Below are positions 25,935 through 35,685 of a DNA stretch of 64,000 bases, one piece after another. The notes below the pieces were generated by a model, which did no database searches, was not told the DNA's origin, and saw only the letters and a program-made list of their open reading frames with translations. The stretch comes from UBA11403 sp963784615. Lineage in GTDB: Bacteria; Pseudomonadota; Gammaproteobacteria; Legionellales; Legionellaceae. The stretch is taken from positions 1,116,001 through 1,180,000 of the forward strand of contig CAWASG010000001.1 of the NCBI GenBank assembly GCA_963784615.1, written 5' to 3'. Made by a program: the position numbers and the translations under genes. The stretch's first letter is position 1. Each line of letters starts with the position of its first letter.

Positions 25935-26620
25935 GATGTCAGCAAATCAGCAACCACTTGTTTAGGGTTCGTTGCGCGGGTAATGGGACGACCAATAACA
26001 AGATAATCACTTCCCGCCTTAATGGCCGCTTCTGGTGTAATAATTCGGGATTGATCATCCGGTGCATTAGAGGCCAAACGAATGCCTGGGGTTACTGCTA
26101 AAAAATCGCTGCCACAATGCTTTTTGATTAAAGGAACTTCATGCGCAGAACACACCACCCCGTCAAGACCCGCTTCTTTAGCTAGCATGGCCAAATGAAC
26201 CACCTGATTTTCCAATGTTGAGCTGACGCCCACTGAGGCCAAGCCTTCTGCGCTCATACTCGTCAACACTGTAACGCCTATTAATAAGGGGCGTGTAGCA
26301 TACTCGTCCAGTGCCTCTCTTGCGGCGCGCATCATATCCAATCCACCCGATGCGTGAACATTCAACATCCATACACCCAGATTGGCAGATACGTGACATG
26401 CTCGTGCAACCGTATTCGGGATATCGTGGAATTTCAAATCAAGAAAAACCTTGAATTGTCGGCTCACTAATTCACGCACAAAATCTGGGCCCAATAGTGA
26501 AAACGATTCATGTCCAACTTTCAGTGCGCATTGACTGGGATCTAGTTCATCGACTAATGACAGGGCATCAGCACGGTTGTCAAAATCCAGCGCTACAATC
26601 AACTTTGTATGCAAAGTCAT
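25919..26620 (-). CDS. pyrF: Orotidine 5'-phosphate decarboxylase
   Basis: Last step of UMP synthesis. 233 aa, TIM barrel. Signature residues: LIVALDF at the start, KVGHESFSLLGPDFV, FLDLKFHDIPNTVARA (the catalytic D-x-K-x-x-D array), the NVHASGG strand, TVLTS, TPGIR and IGRPIT near the phosphate site. The start overlaps the lapB stop by one base (TAATG), preserving the gammaproteobacterial lapA-lapB-pyrF order. Confidence 0.97.
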   Translation of the reverse strand: MTLHTKLIVALDFDNRADALSLVDELDPSQCALKVGHESFSLLGPDFVRELVSRQFKVFLDLKFHDIPNTVARACHVSANLGVWMLNVHASGGLDMMRAAREALDEYATRPLLIGVTVLTSMSAEGLASVGVSSTLENQVVHLAMLAKEAGLDGVVCSAHEVPLIKKHCGSDFLAVTPGIRLASNAPDDQSRIITPEAAIKAGSDYLVIGRPITRATNPKQVVADLLTSCLHH

Positions 26621-27789
26621 TAATCTCCCTCTAGGCCATGAATGGGCTTCATCTTACCCCAACTTTTGCAGCTTGGACAAAACCAATGGAGTAACTTGCC
26701 ACTGTACCCACACTGACCACAGCGATAAACAGGCTTATTATGAAGAAATTTGCTGGTAATATCATAAAGCATCTGCAATTTAGAGCGAACTTTACCCTGA
26801 GCTGATTCAAGATGCCAATAAATCAAGCGGTTTAAACCACGAATCGATGGATGCTGGCCTAGTTGAGTAGAGACAAAATCAATGGCAACGTCAATGTTTT
26901 TTTCTTGTCGCAAATAATCGCCAATCACAAATATCACCGATGCACGCGGATGTTCTGTTAAGGTTTGTTCCAGATAATCAACGCACTCTTCCATGATATC
27001 CAGCTCACGATGACAAGTCACAAGAGGCTCAATGATTTCGGTTAAAAACTCCGGATCTTGCTCAGGAACACGTTTCAAATCTCGAATGGCCTGTTTATAT
27101 CGACCATTTCTGATTTCAAAACTCGCCGACATGAGACTCGCCCGAACCGAGTTGCGATCAATCGTTAATGCCTGCTTAATGGCAATGTGGGCTTTATCAA
27201 ATGCATTTTTCTTTAACCAGTCGCCGGCTATTTCACAGTAATAATGCGCTGCTTGAGTGTTCATGCTCGCACCGGTGGATGTTTCAATTTGTTTCAATAC
27301 ATCCAGGGCGCTGTCCCAGGCCTTTTCCTGTTGATAAATAGCCAGTAGCCCACGCAAACTACTGACCTCTCGAGTACCACCAATATCGACGACTTCAAGA
27401 AAAATTCGTTCTGCGCGATCGAATACGCCAGCACTCATATAATCTTGAGCTAAAGCCATCAGGGCTTCTTTTCGTTGCGAGGGGGTCAATTGAGGTCTAG
27501 CGATTAAATTCTGGTGAATACGGATGGCTCTATCTACTTCTCCGCGTCGACGAAACAAACTTCCTAAAGCCAGGTGGGTTTCTGCAGTGTCGGTGTCGAC
27601 TTCCAATAGCTTGATGAACACATCAACGGCTTTGTCGGGCTGCTCATTTAATAAATAATTCAAACCAACCACATACTCCCTGGAAAAAGGGTGCCCCATT
27701 GGTGTATCTTTATTTGCAAGCCCCCGGTGGGCAACCCACCATCCAGACCAGGCAGCAGCTGGCAATAGCAGTGGCCAGAAGTTAATCAT
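26620..27789 (-). CDS. lapB: Lipopolysaccharide assembly protein LapB (YciM)
   Basis: Inner-membrane anchored TPR protein that tunes LPS synthesis by directing LpxC to FtsH. 389 aa. N-terminal membrane helix (FWPLLLPAAAWSGWWVA), then about eight TPR-like repeats (GLNYLLNEQPDKAVDVFIKLLEVD and so on), and a C-terminal rubredoxin-type zinc/iron knuckle with CGQCGYSG and CPSCKSWG. Order, length and one-base overlaps with lapA and pyrF match the family. Confidence 0.96.
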   Translation of the reverse strand: MINFWPLLLPAAAWSGWWVAHRGLANKDTPMGHPFSREYVVGLNYLLNEQPDKAVDVFIKLLEVDTDTAETHLALGSLFRRRGEVDRAIRIHQNLIARPQLTPSQRKEALMALAQDYMSAGVFDRAERIFLEVVDIGGTREVSSLRGLLAIYQQEKAWDSALDVLKQIETSTGASMNTQAAHYYCEIAGDWLKKNAFDKAHIAIKQALTIDRNSVRASLMSASFEIRNGRYKQAIRDLKRVPEQDPEFLTEIIEPLVTCHRELDIMEECVDYLEQTLTEHPRASVIFVIGDYLRQEKNIDVAIDFVSTQLGQHPSIRGLNRLIYWHLESAQGKVRSKLQMLYDITSKFLHNKPVYRCGQCGYSGKLLHWFCPSCKSWGKMKPIHGLEGD

Positions 27790-28097
27790 TAATGATCTCC
27801 AAACCCTGTGTAGTTATCGGTAACGGGTATTGTACGCAAATTCTTAATTTCTTGCTCGGTAAGTTTCAATTGATTTTTGAGTCGACGGCATTCAGATTTT
27901 AATCGCCAATATCTGAAACTGGCAATAAAAAATCCAATCAGCAGGCCAACTCCCAGCATGAGGATTATCAATACGGAAACGGGTATTGATATCGTTGCAA
28001 AATAGAAATTGATGACGACTGAAGCCGCATTCAGTACGGAAAAACTAACACCAATTAAAATAAATACTAAATATAACATCATCATGATCATTCGCAT
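27789..28097 (-). CDS. lapA: Lipopolysaccharide assembly protein LapA (DUF1049)
   Basis: 102 aa membrane protein partner of LapB. Two hydrophobic helices (about 4-24 and 42-63) are joined by a short NFYFATISIPVSVLI loop, followed by a cytoplasmic coiled coil (RYWRLKSECRRLKNQLKLTEQEIKNLR). AAGGA ribosome site 8 bases before the ATG. Directly coupled to lapB. In many relatives ihfB lies between rpsA and lapA; here it does not. Confidence 0.93.
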   Translation of the reverse strand: MRMIMMMLYLVFILIGVSFSVLNAASVVINFYFATISIPVSVLIILMLGVGLLIGFFIASFRYWRLKSECRRLKNQLKLTEQEIKNLRTIPVTDNYTGFGDH

Positions 28098-28245
28098 TTA
28101 ATCAATCCTTGTTTGTAGTTTTGCCCACACGGCATGCAAAAAGACGCATGCCCGTGGTCAAAATATAATTACAGGTCGCGTCGTTTTTGGATTTGGCTGC
28201 TCCCAAGGAACTTCACAATTTGTATGGAATCTACGCCACCCACAA

Positions 28246-28275
28246 CTGTTCCACTCCCTAACGGTCGTGGAACAG
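28246..28275. repeat. Short hairpin derived from the CCGTTAGGGAG palindrome family
   Basis: In the 337-base gap between rpsA and lapA. CTGTTCCAC / GTGGAACAG arms enclose TCCCTAACGGTC; the right-hand part matches the interior of the elements at 14604 and 24650. The CACCCACAACTG flank equals the complement of that beside the truncated copy at 52590. Nothing else is recognisable in 28098-28345. Confidence 0.7.
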
Positions 28276-28350
28276 TTACGGAGATCAAAATAGTTCATGT
28301 CCCGATTTTTACTCCAACGGGGCAAGCTCGCTCGCAATAACGACCTGAAA

Positions 28351-28378
28351 AAAAAGCGTAGGATTATCTACGCTTTTT
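28351..28378. terminator. Bidirectional rho-independent terminator after rpsA
   Basis: AAAAAGCGTAG (28351-28361) / CTACGCTTTTT (28368-28378), a GC stem with A/T tracts on both sides, 57 bases after the rpsA stop. A second hairpin, AGATAGGATTGC / GCAACCCTATCT at 28397-28428, lies nearer the gene. Confidence 0.8.
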
Positions 28379-28434
28379 ATTAGGACGAACAACTCAAGAT
28401 AGGATTGCGTTTTTTTGCAACCCTATCTCATCGA

Positions 28435-30117
28435 TCAATCGTTATCTTTATTTGCCATTTTCTCTTTCAACAGGTCACCCAGTGTATTCGACACGGTTGA
28501 CTCGCTGCTTCTGGAGTATTTCTTAATGGCTTCTGCTTCTTCATGTGCATCTTTTGCTTTCACAGAAAGTGATACAGAGCGATTTTTTCTATCAATAGTC
28601 ATGATTTTCGCTTCTAATTCATCACCTTCTTTAACCAGCGTTGTAGCATCATCGACTTTATCAACAGACAAATCGGCAACACGAATCACACCAGTCACGT
28701 CATCGGCAAGCTGTACAGTTACTGTCTTAGGTTCAACAGCAGTTACAGTGGCTTTAACGATAGAACCTTTAGGATTAGCATCAGCATAAGTTGAGAAGCT
28801 ATCGCCTTCAAGTTGTTTCAGGCTCAGAGAAATACGTTCACGATCAGCATCAATGGCTAGAATAATCGCTTCTAACTCTTGGCCTTTCTTGAATTGTTTC
28901 ACTGCTTCTTCTCCAGGAACATTCCAGGAAATATCAGACAAGTGAACCAAACCATCGATATCACCATCTAGGCCAATGAAGACACCAAAATCAGTGATTG
29001 AACGAATTTTACCGGTGACCTTCTCGCCTTTGCTATGTTTTTGCGAGAAGTTATGCCATGGATTACCCACGCATTGTTTCATGCCCAGTGATATACGACG
29101 ACGATCGGCATCGATTTCAAGAACCATAACATCAACTGCTTCACCCATAGAAACAATCTTGCTCGGATGAACGTTTTTGTTCGTCCAATCCATTTCAGAC
29201 ATATGGACTAAGCCTTCAACGCCTTCTTCAATTTCAACGAAACAACCATAATCAGTGATGTTAGTCACATGGCCGCTCAGGCGTTTGCCGACTGGGTAGC
29301 GTTGAACCAAATCAACCCAAGGATCGTTGCCTAATTGCTTCATGCCTAATGATACGCGATTACGCTCGCTGTCAAAGCTCAATACTTTAACTTTAATTTC
29401 TTGACCAACAGATAACAACTCACTTGGATGTTTAACACGTTTCCAAGAAATATCAGTAATATGCAATAGACCATCGATGCCGCCAAGGTCGATAAATGCA
29501 CCGTAGTCGGTCAGATTCTTGACGATACCTTGTAGCTCTTGACCATCATGCAATGAATCAAGCAAGGCTTGTCGGTCAGCACTGCTTTCTTCTTCAACAA
29601 CAGCACGACGTGAAACAACGATATTATTACGCTTAAGATCCATTTTAATTACTTTGAACTCAAGCTCTTTGCCTTCCAGGTATGAAGGATCGCGAACAGG
29701 TCGTACATCAACGAGTGAACCAGGGAGGAAGGCTCGAATCGTGCCGATTTCAACTGTAAATCCGCCTTTAACCTTGCCTGAAATCAATCCAGTAACCGTT
29801 TCGTTCTTCTCATGAGAACGAGACAGGCTGCGCCATGCTTCCTGACGTTTTGCTTTTTCTCTGGATAGTAAAGTTTCACCGTGACCATCTTCGACAGAAT
29901 CGAGTGCGACTTCAACCATATCGCCTAGGTGAATTTCCAGCTCGCCATTTTTATCATGAAACTCTTCAATGGCAACAATCCCTTCGGACTTCAAACCCGC
30001 GTTCAGGGTGACATAGTCATCATCAATACCAATGACTTTTGCGGAAATAATTGCACCAGGATAAAATTGTGCGCCAATAATGCTCGCTTCGAATAGCTCT
30101 TTGAAACTTTCAGACAT
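28435..30117 (-). CDS. rpsA: 30S ribosomal protein S1
   Basis: Binds mRNA leaders and promotes initiation on the 30S subunit. 560 aa, the standard length, with six S1 (OB-fold) domains; the clearest repeats carry GLVHMSEMDW, GLLHITDISW and GLVHLSDISW motifs and RISLGMKQ / RISLSLKQ ends. The start at 30117 is the family start (MSESFKELFEASI). Lies after cmk with 135 bases between, which hold a REP palindrome, so the common cmk-rpsA coupling has been loosened. Confidence 0.98.
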   Translation of the reverse strand: MSESFKELFEASIIGAQFYPGAIISAKVIGIDDDYVTLNAGLKSEGIVAIEEFHDKNGELEIHLGDMVEVALDSVEDGHGETLLSREKAKRQEAWRSLSRSHEKNETVTGLISGKVKGGFTVEIGTIRAFLPGSLVDVRPVRDPSYLEGKELEFKVIKMDLKRNNIVVSRRAVVEEESSADRQALLDSLHDGQELQGIVKNLTDYGAFIDLGGIDGLLHITDISWKRVKHPSELLSVGQEIKVKVLSFDSERNRVSLGMKQLGNDPWVDLVQRYPVGKRLSGHVTNITDYGCFVEIEEGVEGLVHMSEMDWTNKNVHPSKIVSMGEAVDVMVLEIDADRRRISLGMKQCVGNPWHNFSQKHSKGEKVTGKIRSITDFGVFIGLDGDIDGLVHLSDISWNVPGEEAVKQFKKGQELEAIILAIDADRERISLSLKQLEGDSFSTYADANPKGSIVKATVTAVEPKTVTVQLADDVTGVIRVADLSVDKVDDATTLVKEGDELEAKIMTIDRKNRSVSLSVKAKDAHEEAEAIKKYSRSSESTVSNTLGDLLKEKMANKDND

Positions 30118-30194
30118 GTTAATAAACTCAGTGAGTTAAAATACTTTAATATAGAAGTGTGAGACGTCTCACCTTCCCCCTTTACTGCTTTAAC

Positions 30195-30256
30195 GTAGGT
30201 TGTGCGTAGGTTGGGTTGAGGCTGGTAAGCCGAAGCCCAACCTACGCACAACCTAC
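30195..30256. repeat. REP-like palindrome, GGCTGGTAAGCC variant
   Basis: GTAGGTTGTGCGTAGGTTGG arm at 30195 and its complement ending 30256, with a GCTGGTAAGCCGAAGC centre. The right arm covers the cmk stop codon (30253-30255). A fuller copy of this variant is at 60032-60115. Confidence 0.85.
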
Positions 30257-30942
30257 ACAAGACCTCTTTCAATAGCCAAATCAACCACTTTAGCAAAGAC
30301 CTGTTCAATTGACAAACTCGTTGTATCAATCTGAATGGCATTGTCGGCTGAGATTAACGGTGCGTGAAGACGACTGCTATCACGGGCGTCTCGCTCAGCA
30401 AGCTGATCAATAACTTGCGCGATGGTATCATTGTTTTGTTTTTTCTGCAACTGTAGAAAGCGGCGACGAGCCCTTTCTTCAACGGATGCATATAAGAATA
30501 TTTTTAGATCTGCGTTAGGAAACACAACGGTACCCATATCTCGTCCATCCGTCACCAAACCGGGTGAAACAGCAAATGCGCGTTGCTTTTCCAGCAGCGC
30601 CGCTCTAACCTCAGGAATCACGGCAATTTTAGAAGCATTTTGGCCACAGATTTCTGTTCGGATAAACTCACTGATATCTTTTTCTTCAATATACGCGCGA
30701 CTATTCATGTCTTCATCAATACCAAACGATAAACGCAAGTCGTGAGCCAGCGCTGCTAAGGCGCGCGCATCATTCAAATCAACGCGCTTTGTCTCAGCAA
30801 CCCAGGCCAGCACCCGATAAATGGCGCCACTATCTAAATAATGCCACCCTAAGTAATGCGCGACTTGATGGCAAATAGTGCCCTTACCGGTTCCGCTGGG
30901 ACCATCAATTGTGACCACCGGGACATGCTGATGAATAGACAT
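30253..30942 (-). CDS. cmk: Cytidylate kinase
   Basis: Phosphorylates CMP/dCMP. 229 aa. P-loop TIDGPSGTGKGTICHQVA at the N-terminus, LDSGAIYRVLAW, DGRDMGTVVFPNADLKIFLYAS, and the ERDARDSSR lid motif. It normally sits directly downstream of aroA; here the next upstream minus-strand aroA is about 26.5 kb away. The stop is inside a REP arm. Confidence 0.97.
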   Translation of the reverse strand: MSIHQHVPVVTIDGPSGTGKGTICHQVAHYLGWHYLDSGAIYRVLAWVAETKRVDLNDARALAALAHDLRLSFGIDEDMNSRAYIEEKDISEFIRTEICGQNASKIAVIPEVRAALLEKQRAFAVSPGLVTDGRDMGTVVFPNADLKIFLYASVEERARRRFLQLQKKQNNDTIAQVIDQLAERDARDSSRLHAPLISADNAIQIDTTSLSIEQVFAKVVDLAIERGLV

Positions 30943-31017
30943 GAATTGCCTGAATTGAGTTAAATAAAGCGACTATGATAACCGATATTTGATCAATTGA
31001 TAATGGGGCGCCAACGT

Positions 31018-31071
31018 GAAGCCAAGGGAATTAATTGGAGTAGGTTGGGTTGAGCGAGAGCGAAGCCCAAC
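31018..31071. repeat. REP unit with tail (single copy)
   Basis: Tail 31018-31039 (GAAGCCAAGGGAATTAATTG) then GTAGGTTGGGTTGAGCGAGA-type REP at 31040-31071. With the next element it fills the 339-base gap between giant gene 1 and cmk. Confidence 0.85.
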
Positions 31072-31082
31072 AAAATCGCCTG

Positions 31083-31278
31083 TCCATTTAGTTTTGACCG
31101 GTTAATATTGGCAGATTAACACTATTTTGAACAGCGTCGTTGCGAGCGAAGCGCGGCAATCCAGAGTACGGAGCTTCGAACCCTGGATTGCTTCGTGCCT
31201 CGCAACGACGCCACCTGCAAGTTCATCGTTACTGCTTACATTGCAGCTACTGGCGGGAACCGGTCAAAATTAAATGGA
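31083..31278. mobile_element. MITE-like element, TTTTGACCGG terminal family, with a different interior
   Basis: 21-bp terminal arms TCCATTTAGTTTTGACCGG... at 31083-31103 and 31258-31278 with one mismatch. The interior palindrome at 31136-31210 is the CGTCGTTGCGAGCGAAGCGC type otherwise found inside the CTCAGTCATCG elements. It is thus a chimera of two families. Confidence 0.88.
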
Positions 31279-31281
31279 GTA

Positions 31282-34200
31282 CTAGCCGCTCATGAATGCC
31301 CCGCTTTGTGCTGCTGCACTCCCTGATAATGTTGCTTCCATCGCGAGTTCATCTTCGCCACCAGCAAGGATGGTTAGTTCTCTACATAACTTGGTCAAGC
31401 AATCCTTAGCAGATATATTCTTTTCATTTCGATAGTGACACTTAGACGCATAAGATAGTTTTTCTATACTCGCTTCTAACTCCATAAACGTTGTTAACTG
31501 TCTAACCATCGCAGTTAATTTTGCGTCTAGTTCAGGCATGAAGTTAACGTTACCGGCGTCTAATTTGATGACGTATAAATCACTGAGCACATCCTTCTGC
31601 ACGTTTATCGCATGCAACGCTTGAGCCAACGCAGTGAATTTCTGATTAATCAATGAGTAATTGAAAATATATTTGTCGTAGAACATACGTGAGAGCAAAC
31701 CTAAATCCTGTTTGTCAGGATTCAACTCTCGTTGAAGATTATCGATCTCACTGCCGAGACCATTAACTACCTGAAGCAGTACCGCTTCCTTTTCTCTCAC
31801 ATCGGCAACAAGCCAGCTCTCCGCCGCACTATCCAATTCAGGCAAGGCAGCAATGGTGATAGTCGCGTCATCAGTTGGATTATGTTTTTTATATTCACGA
31901 ACGACATCTGAAGTTAAATAGTTCAGCAGTCGCTCTACTTGCTCTTCGTCTGACGCTGTTCTTATTAAATTAAGTACATGCAGATGTGCTGGTGTTCGGA
32001 CATCTTCCTGCAACAGCGAGACAAGCGCGTCCCCCTGATTAAAATGCTGTGTACGAAGTGTCAACAGGTTAGGAGCGAGTGCATTCCATTGATCAAGTGT
32101 AAGGTGACTGAATGCACGCACCAGCGTCATGAAATCGCCACGGCTAACCTTTCCAAACAACGCTTTAGGCGCATCTTTAGACAATAGGGTTAGACTCGAT
32201 GGGCTGAGTTCTTGCCATAAATGTTGTGTTACTAAAAGAGTGCGACAACGTTCTAAACAGCGACCCTTATTATTCGGCGTTACAACGATTAGAGCGAACA
32301 AATCCTTTAATTGATCTCCCGTTTTCATTTTGTGAATGATATCTTCATCAGAAAAAGCGTCTAATAGCCTGGCTTCTGCGTCGCTCTCCATATCTTGTAG
32401 AGTGACTTCAACCTGCTCAAGCGCTTCTATTGCTTTGGTATTTGCCACGGAATATGTGACCTTAAGATTCGTACGAGTAATTGAATCCTTATTCTGAGCT
32501 ATAAAAGGATCCACTACATGAGTAACCAAATTTGATATTCTTTCATGTATGGGTTTCAGTGCAACCATCGCTTCATCATAATGTCTTATTGAACAAAATC
32601 TTACTAATTCAGCATTGTGTTGCGTAAGTTGTTGGATCTCAGGAACTATATTAGCCCATTTTTGGGTAATATCTGCGATAACCGCACTCGAAAAACTATA
32701 GCCCCACATAGTTCCAGGTTTAGGCACCATAAGCGCCAATAACCCTGTTTTAGGAGTCGCCATAGATCCCTCAAGGGCAATCACTTGATCCATGAGCTTC
32801 ACAAGATGCGATTTGATCAAATCATGAAAAAGCGTGTCCGATAAAGCGATCAATTGCGGTTTATCATCGGCATTTGAACCAGAGACCATGATTTCCCTAA
32901 TCCCATATAGTGTAATGGCATTAAAATCCAGTTTTTTATGAAGCATCAGTGCCTGCACAATGACCGTATCTAAATATTTTTCGAACAAACATCTTAATTC
33001 ATCATCGCTCGCTGTACGCAGAAGATTCAACACGTGATCATGATCCCCTGCGGGTACATGCTGTTGAAGAAGAGCAACCACAGGATCTGCCCGACCATAA
33101 ATTCCCTCAGCCATGCCCAGCAATTTCGGTAAAAATACATCCCACTGTGCATCACTACGGCATTTTAACGCACGAATCAGTCTCAATAAATTATGCCCAT
33201 CCAGAAGTCTTAAAAACTCAAACGACGGCTTGCTCAGCAATAACTCCAAACGAGGTGGCAAAAGCTGATCAAGAAAGTGATTCAATTCAACTGGTTCTGA
33301 AAATACGGTTCGATATCGGTCTAAAAGGGCCAAGTCATTACCAGGCGTCAATTTACTTATCATGTCCTCAATTCTTCCTTCACGGTTCAGACGTCGCAAA
33401 TCATCATCAGTCATTACTGATAATGTATGCGCTTGCTGCGCCGGGGTCATATCCGGTAGCAAGATGAATAACTCATCAGACCATACAGTGATTGGCGATG
33501 CGGCCATCTGATGAGTAATCAGCGCGCGTTTTTTCTCCGCGGTTGTTATAACAGGCAGCAATTGGGCCATCTCCGCAACAGTGATCACTCTTCCTGGTAA
33601 AAAGGTCGTCCAGAATGGAAGCAGTTTTTCAATTGACATTGATTCAATCAATCCGCCGATCTGCTGCGGGGTCTTGTTTAAAGGAATCGAAGGGGCAAAA
33701 TACTGACCTAAGAAAGCAAAGCGATTTAAATCAGCTTTTACTAGTGCTGATTGTAGGTGAAGTAGATTATTTTGAGTGCTAGCCAAAATAGCTGTATCAA
33801 TCAGCCCAAGAAATTGCTGAACGATAGGCTCAGGCAGTTGAGACATCATTTCCCCGAACCAGACGGGGTCTATCAATACATGATTTTTTCGATTCTCGCC
33901 TAAGCAGTCTAACAGCTTGGGCATAGACACCCTAGGCATTTGCAACAAAGATAACAATGCAGCTGTGTGATAGATATCGAGTAACTCATCACGCATGTTT
34001 TCAGACAGTCCCAGCATTAACTGCTCAATTGACGCGTCATCGGAAAACATTTCCAGCAATTGTTGAAAACGGGATTGATCGCTCAAAAGAGAGGCACGTT
34101 CCGCAGGCGTCATTGTGGACCAGAAACGAACATAACGAGCATTATCTGACGATGTCAAGGCGCCTATAGCATCCTTACGGCGCTGTGATTCCGGTGGTTC

Positions 34201-35601
34201 ATCAGGCAGAATAACCCGACTTAAATCCAGTATCACCGCATGAAACAGTGGATTTACTGCCACTGCGTTATTCACCAAACTTAATAAGTTCTGAGCCTGT
34301 AACGTGACTGGAAAATCTGAGATGAAACCAAAGAATCGGCCAACGGCGTTCAACACACGCCAAAACCAATTAAGACCAGTATCGGCTTGGTCACGCAACA
34401 TGCTTTCACATTGTTTGATGCAATCTTCATATGCTTGAATACACGCTTGTCGCCCACCAGGGTTAGCAAGAAGGAGCTGTTGGGTCACATGAAAGTACCC
34501 TAACTTCATATGAATATCCAAAGTTGAGTCCCAAATTGCCTGATTCAAACTGTGAACAACAGCCACCACGGGCTCATCTGCCGGATGAATATGATTAAGC
34601 TTTAAGCGACCAGAAGCGGCATCGATACTGTAGCCTAATAGGGTTAAGCAGGTTTGCAGATCCGCTGGTGCCGAAAATAAAGTGTTAACGCGTTCGCCCA
34701 AACGCAAAACAAAAAGTGGTCGGTCGGCTTGTTTCATTCGATCCATTAAACGAAGGATTAATGGGCCATCGGTAATGCTTGAGGCAATGAAAAGCAGTGT
34801 AGTGTAAAGCTGAGCACTTGCCTGCGGTGGAATTAACGAAAGAATGGTTTGTATCTGAGCTTCATTAGGGTTTAATCGGGTCCAAATCGCTGCGGTACTT
34901 CCATTCAATAATAGCTGCCGTTCGGCAGAGGATAATGCTTGGTATAAAGCAATCCATTCATCAACCGTTCTCATTCTTAGGATGAGTTCATCCATCATCG
35001 CGGGCACAAATCGCTCCCCACACGCGCGAAAAATAGCTTGGCGTACAGGTGGATGAGTGACTAAGGTATTATCCAGCAGGTGTTGATACTCATCTGTTAA
35101 ATTGAACATGGGCAGGCTTGGGTGCAGTAAGAAAGACACCATTTCTTCATTGCCTGTTTCTGCAGCGATTTTCACGCCATTAAGATGAGTTGCTGCGGAT
35201 GGATACGCAAAACGCAGGTTGTTATTAATCAGTTCCGCTTGTGCGACATCGTCATATTCTAACGAAATGGTATTCTGAGCGATTGCTTCGCGAAACAAGC
35301 TCGTCGCGCAAAAGTAAGGTATCAAGGGTGGTAAAGATGGGTTGACCACCCTTGGGTCGTGCACGCCGAAATGTTGCAGGAATTCACCCTTCGCGCTCCG
35401 CAAGATGGCATATGCTTGAAGTTGCTCCAAAACAACCCCCGTATTAATCAATGACGCTTCGCCAAGTAACTTACTATACAATTTAAACGCTGAACTTGGA
35501 TCCCGCGTTCCCAGAATCGCCTCCGGACGTAAATTAAGCGCTTTCCATGCCAATAATTCATGACAAAGTTGGTTGATGATGGACTGCTTGGTTAATTTCA
35601 T
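31282..35601 (-). CDS. Giant hypothetical protein 1 (1439 aa), helical repeat protein
   Basis: Not recognised. ATG at 35601 is preceded by AGAGG with 8-base spacing; a TTG six codons earlier is less likely. The protein is almost wholly predicted helical, Leu-rich, without signal peptide. An ankyrin-like stretch (HLNGVKIAAETGNEEMVSFLL) lies near residues 140-160. Recurrent segments of about 40-50 residues with a W...MTPAE/Q...LL pattern (about 495-520, 715-735) suggest a solenoid. A long duplication is clear: about 808-899 (LIRALKCRSDAQWDVFLPKLL...HDHVLNLLRTASDDE) and 1160-1254 (LVRAFSHLTLDQWNALAPNLL...HLHVLNLIRTASDEE). The C-terminal 30 residues contain an EDELAMEA acidic patch. Size, repeats and neighbourhood suggest a secreted effector; this is inference. 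Confidence 0.8.
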   Translation of the reverse strand: MKLTKQSIINQLCHELLAWKALNLRPEAILGTRDPSSAFKLYSKLLGEASLINTGVVLEQLQAYAILRSAKGEFLQHFGVHDPRVVNPSLPPLIPYFCATSLFREAIAQNTISLEYDDVAQAELINNNLRFAYPSAATHLNGVKIAAETGNEEMVSFLLHPSLPMFNLTDEYQHLLDNTLVTHPPVRQAIFRACGERFVPAMMDELILRMRTVDEWIALYQALSSAERQLLLNGSTAAIWTRLNPNEAQIQTILSLIPPQASAQLYTTLLFIASSITDGPLILRLMDRMKQADRPLFVLRLGERVNTLFSAPADLQTCLTLLGYSIDAASGRLKLNHIHPADEPVVAVVHSLNQAIWDSTLDIHMKLGYFHVTQQLLLANPGGRQACIQAYEDCIKQCESMLRDQADTGLNWFWRVLNAVGRFFGFISDFPVTLQAQNLLSLVNNAVAVNPLFHAVILDLSRVILPDEPPESQRRKDAIGALTSSDNARYVRFWSTMTPAERASLLSDQSRFQQLLEMFSDDASIEQLMLGLSENMRDELLDIYHTAALLSLLQMPRVSMPKLLDCLGENRKNHVLIDPVWFGEMMSQLPEPIVQQFLGLIDTAILASTQNNLLHLQSALVKADLNRFAFLGQYFAPSIPLNKTPQQIGGLIESMSIEKLLPFWTTFLPGRVITVAEMAQLLPVITTAEKKRALITHQMAASPITVWSDELFILLPDMTPAQQAHTLSVMTDDDLRRLNREGRIEDMISKLTPGNDLALLDRYRTVFSEPVELNHFLDQLLPPRLELLLSKPSFEFLRLLDGHNLLRLIRALKCRSDAQWDVFLPKLLGMAEGIYGRADPVVALLQQHVPAGDHDHVLNLLRTASDDELRCLFEKYLDTVIVQALMLHKKLDFNAITLYGIREIMVSGSNADDKPQLIALSDTLFHDLIKSHLVKLMDQVIALEGSMATPKTGLLALMVPKPGTMWGYSFSSAVIADITQKWANIVPEIQQLTQHNAELVRFCSIRHYDEAMVALKPIHERISNLVTHVVDPFIAQNKDSITRTNLKVTYSVANTKAIEALEQVEVTLQDMESDAEARLLDAFSDEDIIHKMKTGDQLKDLFALIVVTPNNKGRCLERCRTLLVTQHLWQELSPSSLTLLSKDAPKALFGKVSRGDFMTLVRAFSHLTLDQWNALAPNLLTLRTQHFNQGDALVSLLQEDVRTPAHLHVLNLIRTASDEEQVERLLNYLTSDVVREYKKHNPTDDATITIAALPELDSAAESWLVADVREKEAVLLQVVNGLGSEIDNLQRELNPDKQDLGLLSRMFYDKYIFNYSLINQKFTALAQALHAINVQKDVLSDLYVIKLDAGNVNFMPELDAKLTAMVRQLTTFMELEASIEKLSYASKCHYRNEKNISAKDCLTKLCRELTILAGGEDELAMEATLSGSAAAQSGAFMSG

Positions 35602-35685
35602 GCTCAGTACCTCTTCCAAAGTTTGACTGCTGGTTGTGTATTGTAGGTGTCGATTATTAACGCATTATGAAGGTGCGGATCTTAC

